From: VFBF01 sp033764865
Lineage (GTDB): Bacteria > Pseudomonadota > Alphaproteobacteria > Caulobacterales > Aquidulcibacteraceae
NCBI GenBank assembly: GCA_033764865.1
Contig: JANRIM010000136.1
Location: 1-10,736 of the forward strand
Length of the DNA: 10,736 bases
Reading direction: 5' to 3'
The translations under genes were made by a program, and so were the position numbers. Below the pieces are notes generated by a model. The model was given only the letters and a program-made list of their open reading frames with translations. It was not told the DNA's origin and did not search any database. Position 1 is the first letter of the stretch; every line of letters begins with the position of its first letter. This document shows positions 5,747 to 10,736 of this stretch, one piece after another.

Positions 5747-6823
5747 ATGGCGCTTCTGAGAAATCTGGCCATCGGCGCAGTCGCCCTGGCCGGGGTGGGC
5801 GTGGGCGGCAGCTATGTCGTCCTGCCTGGCAAGGTGGAGAAGGAACAGGTCATCACCATCGATCGCCCGGTGGCGACGGTGTTCGCCCTGCTGGCGTCCG
5901 CGCCGGAGCAGGCGAAGGTGGCCGAGGGCCTGACGCAGACCGTCACCGCGCTCGACCTGCGCAAGACGGTCGAAGCGGCCATCGACATGGGCGGCAAGCC
6001 CGGCAAGGTGGTGTACGCGCTGACGCCGTCCGCCGCCGCCACGGAAGTGAAGATCACCGTCTCGCAGGATCTCGGGTTCAACCCGGTCGATCGCGCCCAG
6101 GGCATGAGCGGCGAACAGCTCGTGCCGGTGGCGGCCGCCATCGCCACCTGGGCGGACGGCGAGGCCAAGAAGACGCCCACCGCCGACTTCTCCGATCTCG
6201 TCTATGAGGTCGTGAACCTCCCGGCCCGCCCCTTCCTCTATCTGGAAGGCTCCACCACCAAGGGCCCGGGCCAGATCGCCGACGGCGCCCGTCAGGCCAC
6301 CGCCATCCTCAAGACGGTGTTCGCCAGCAACAACCTCGCCCTCTCCAACCCCATCTCCGTGGAGACGGCGTGGACGGGCGACACCTACGGCTTCAACTTC
6401 GGCATTCCCTACACCGGCCAGCGCCCTGCGGTGCTGATCGGCGTGAAAGCGGGCGAGACGCCCTCCGGCACGGCGATCAAGGTCTCCTACACGGGCAGCG
6501 AAGAAACCATCGTCCCCGGCGTGTACGACAAGATCGACGCGCTGATCGCCGCGACGCGGCTGACGGAAGGGCCGAACTTCGAGGAGTTCCTCGATGACCC
6601 CACCGTGCCGGGCGGCTCGCGCAACCGGCTCGTGTACTACATCGTCACGGGCAACACCGAAGCGCTCGCCCGCATCGCGCCGTCGGCGACGCCCGCGCCC
6701 GCGCCCGCAGCGCCGGCCGCCGCGCCCGCAGCGGCGCCCGCCCCGGACGGCGGCGCCACGGTCACCCCAGCGCCAGCGCCTGCGCCCGCCGCGCCGGAGG
6801 CGACGCCCGCGCCGACCAAGTAG
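5747..6823 (+). CDS. Membrane-anchored SRPBCC/GyrI-like two-domain protein (358 aa)
   Basis: Residues 6-26 form a hydrophobic, Gly-rich N-terminal segment, either an uncleaved anchor or a signal peptide. Residues about 33-145 begin with EQVITIDRPVATVFALLAS, typical of the first strand and helix of the SRPBCC/START-like (polyketide cyclase-like) ligand-binding fold. Residues about 150-300 resemble a GyrI-like effector-binding domain: PFLYLEG, GQIADGARQATAILKTVF, then VSYTGSEETIVPGVYDKIDALIAA and the closing FEEFLDDPTVPGGSRNRLVYYIV. Residues 312-358 are a Pro/Ala-rich low-complexity tail ending in PTK. Both folds bind small hydrophobic or cationic ligands; no ligand can be inferred. Translation starts 6 bases after GGGGAG. 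A strong intrinsic terminator follows 24 bases after the stop, so the gene is last in its transcription unit. Confidence 0.8.
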   Translation: MALLRNLAIGAVALAGVGVGGSYVVLPGKVEKEQVITIDRPVATVFALLASAPEQAKVAEGLTQTVTALDLRKTVEAAIDMGGKPGKVVYALTPSAAATEVKITVSQDLGFNPVDRAQGMSGEQLVPVAAAIATWADGEAKKTPTADFSDLVYEVVNLPARPFLYLEGSTTKGPGQIADGARQATAILKTVFASNNLALSNPISVETAWTGDTYGFNFGIPYTGQRPAVLIGVKAGETPSGTAIKVSYTGSEETIVPGVYDKIDALIAATRLTEGPNFEEFLDDPTVPGGSRNRLVYYIVTGNTEALARIAPSATPAPAPAAPAAAPAAAPAPDGGATVTPAPAPAPAAPEATPAPTK

Positions 6824-6846
6824 ACCTCCCCGCAAGGAGGACGGAA

Positions 6847-6880
6847 GGGCCGGCCGCCACGCGCGCGCCGGCCTTTTTTT
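6847..6880 (+). terminator. Intrinsic terminator after the SRPBCC/GyrI-like gene
   Basis: GGCCGGC at 6848-6854 pairs with GCCGGCC at 6867-6873 (7 bp, 12-base GC-rich loop) and is followed directly by seven T residues at 6874-6880. A smaller hairpin, CCTCC (6825-6829) with GGAGG (6836-6840), lies just upstream between the stop codon and the terminator. Confidence 0.92.
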
Positions 6881-6920
6881 GGGCGCTGTTTCGCGTCGGA
6901 ACGCTGCGGCGTCGCCACGG

Positions 6921-6948
6921 TTGCATCCCGCCGCCCCCGCGCTTAAAC
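6921..6948 (+). promoter_or_regulatory. Candidate promoter for tRNA-Gln
   Basis: TTGCAT at 6921-6926 and TTAAAC at 6943-6948 are separated by 16 bases and lie about 42 bases before the mature tRNA 5' end, leaving room for a short leader. The -10 match is only partial. It is the best sigma-70-like pair I can find between the preceding terminator and the tRNA. Confidence 0.3.
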
Positions 6949-6989
6949 AGTCGCCTCCCGCGCCGGGGGACGTGATTTGCCCGGCGTGT

Positions 6990-7064
6990 TGGGGTGTCGC
7001 CAAGCGGTAAGGCAGCGGTTTTTGGTACCGCCATTCCTAGGTTCGAATCCTAGCACCCCAGCCA
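6990..7064 (+). tRNA. tRNA-Gln (anticodon TTG)
   Basis: A complete cloverleaf is readable. The acceptor stem is TGGGGTG (6990-6996) with CACCCCA (7054-7060). The D arm has GCC/GGC with GG in the loop. The anticodon stem GCGGT/ACCGC (7015-7019, 7027-7031) holds loop TTTTGGT with anticodon TTG at 7022-7024. The T arm is CTAGG-TTCGAAT-CCTAG. The discriminator base is G (7061) and CCA is encoded (7062-7064). The weak first pair T1-A72, G73 and the TTG anticodon match known glutamine identity elements, so it should decode CAA (and CAG by wobble). Confidence 0.97.
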
Positions 7065-7070
7065 TGGTCT

Positions 7071-7100
7071 CGCCGCCCGCGCAGGCTTTTGCGGGTGGCG
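7071..7100 (+). other. Hairpin just downstream of tRNA-Gln
   Basis: CGCCGCCCGC (7071-7080) pairs with GCGGGTGGCG (7091-7100) over 10 bp with one G-T pair, around loop GCAGGCTTTT. It begins 7 bases after the tRNA CCA end. No T run follows the stem, so it may be a 3'-trailer structure or a weak terminator rather than a standard intrinsic one. Confidence 0.4.
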
Positions 7101-7200
7101 TGCGCCTAGCGCCCGCAGCCCCGGGCCTCACGTTCCCGTCAGCACACTTTCGCCGCGAACTCGCGTGACCATATCAACCGCGCGACAACTGGAGACGCCG

Positions 7201-7542
7201 ATGCCGCTGCTGACCTGCCCGAACGACAACGCCCCCATGCAAGCCGTGCAACGCCAGGGCGTGGAGTTCGACGTGTGCACGCAGTGCCGCGGCGTCTGGC
7301 TCGACCGGGGCGAGCTGGAGAAGCTTCTCGGCATGGCCCGCGCCGAGGACGAGGCGCCGCCGCTGGCGGCCGCCGCGCGCCCGCCTGAGCCCCGCCTCGA
7401 TCCGCGCGCCGATCCCCGCTACCGCGACAGCTACGGAGAGCGCGGGGAATACGGAGAGCGCGGCGAATACGGCGAGCGGGGCGGCTACGACAGCTACGGC
7501 CGGCGCAAGAAGCGCTTCGACATCTTCGACATCTTCGACTGA
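7201..7542 (+). CDS. TFIIB-type zinc-ribbon protein with YGERGE repeats (113 aa)
   Basis: The N-terminal 43 residues match the zf-TFIIB small-protein family: CPNDNAPM (6-13), then VEFDVCTQCRGVWLDRGELEKLL (21-43). Cys26 and Cys29 form the second knuckle. The first is CPND, with Cys6 followed by Asp9 where many relatives have CPxC. Residues 44-77 are a Pro/Ala/Arg linker. Residues 78-95 contain three six-residue units, YGERGE-YGERGE-YGERGG. The chain ends in basic RRKKR followed by FDIFDIFD. Relatives often have an arginine-rich stretch and an acidic/aromatic C-terminus, but the function of the family is not established. The ATG at 7201 is chosen because GGAGA (7191-7195) lies 5 bases upstream; an in-frame GTG at 7165 lacks a site. 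It has no signal peptide. Confidence 0.85.
   Translation: MPLLTCPNDNAPMQAVQRQGVEFDVCTQCRGVWLDRGELEKLLGMARAEDEAPPLAAAARPPEPRLDPRADPRYRDSYGERGEYGERGEYGERGGYDSYGRRKKRFDIFDIFD
7432..7485 (+). repeat. Three tandem 18-base repeats inside the zinc-ribbon gene
   Basis: Units at 7432-7449, 7450-7467 and 7468-7485 each encode YGERGE or YGERGG. Units 1 and 2 differ by one base; unit 3 has diverged further. This suggests recent duplication by slippage and possible length variation between strains. Confidence 0.85.
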
Positions 7543-7570
7543 CCCGCCTCCCCGCGCGGCGGCGCACAAG

Positions 7571-7608
7571 AAAAAGGCCCGGTCCTCGCGGACCGGGCCT
7601 TCTGTTTT
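7571..7608. terminator. Bidirectional intrinsic terminator between zinc-ribbon gene and rpoC
   Basis: AAGGCCCGGTCC (7574-7585) and GGACCGGGCCTT (7590-7601) form a perfect 12-bp stem with loop TCGC. On the minus strand the stem is followed by a T tract (A residues 7571-7575 in the plus strand), ending rpoC. On the plus strand it is followed by CTGTTTT (7602-7608), ending the zinc-ribbon gene. It sits 24 bases past the rpoC stop and 31 past the zinc-ribbon stop. Confidence 0.95.
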
Positions 7609-7625
7609 CAGGGGTGCGGCGCGCC

Positions 7626-10736
<3,111 letters not shown>

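Noticed and set aside
5684..7003. 439-codon minus-strand frame opposite the SRPBCC/GyrI-like gene
   Set aside because: Arg/Gly-rich shadow frame that runs through a clear plus-strand intrinsic terminator and into the upstream flank of the tRNA.

Overview
This is a GC-rich bacterial window that is almost entirely coding. It looks alphaproteobacterial. The evidence is strongly G/C-biased third codon positions, an RpoC sequence with a large trigger-loop insertion, a lipoprotein-type oligopeptidase B, and CCA encoded in the tRNA gene. A Caulobacterales/Hyphomonadaceae-like relative is my best guess, but I cannot prove the order from this sequence.

Layout: (1) Positions 1-476 carry no convincing gene but hold a dense run of inverted repeats, the least explained part of the window. 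(2) Positions 477-2309 hold three plus-strand genes of unknown function: an 83-aa basic helical protein, a 309-aa protein with TerB-like internal repeats, and a 174-aa proline-rich lipoprotein. (3) Positions 2371-5567 hold three recognisable plus-strand enzymes: a MaoC-type hotdog hydratase, methionine-R-sulfoxide reductase B, and a prolyl-oligopeptidase-family (oligopeptidase B-like) peptidase with a lipoprotein/Tat-like export signal. (4) Positions 5747-6823 encode a membrane-anchored SRPBCC plus GyrI-like two-domain protein with a Pro/Ala-rich tail, closed by a strong intrinsic terminator. (5) Positions 6990-7064 are tRNA-Gln(TTG). (6) Positions 7201-7542 encode a small TFIIB-type zinc-ribbon protein with a hexapeptide repeat. 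(7) A perfect bidirectional terminator separates it from convergent rpoC, which runs on the minus strand from beyond the right edge down to 7626.

The plus-strand genes mostly have their own Shine-Dalgarno sequence and gaps of about 50-180 bases. They look like a series of single genes or short transcription units rather than one pathway. The hydratase and MsrB are only 49 bases apart and could be co-transcribed. The right end is the end of the usual rpoB-rpoC transcription unit.

I see no phage, transposon, CRISPR or defence system. The best candidates for something undescribed are the structured 16-430 stretch, the TerB-like repeat protein, and the alternative-pairing inverted repeat at 5592-5650. 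All three need computation I could not run.
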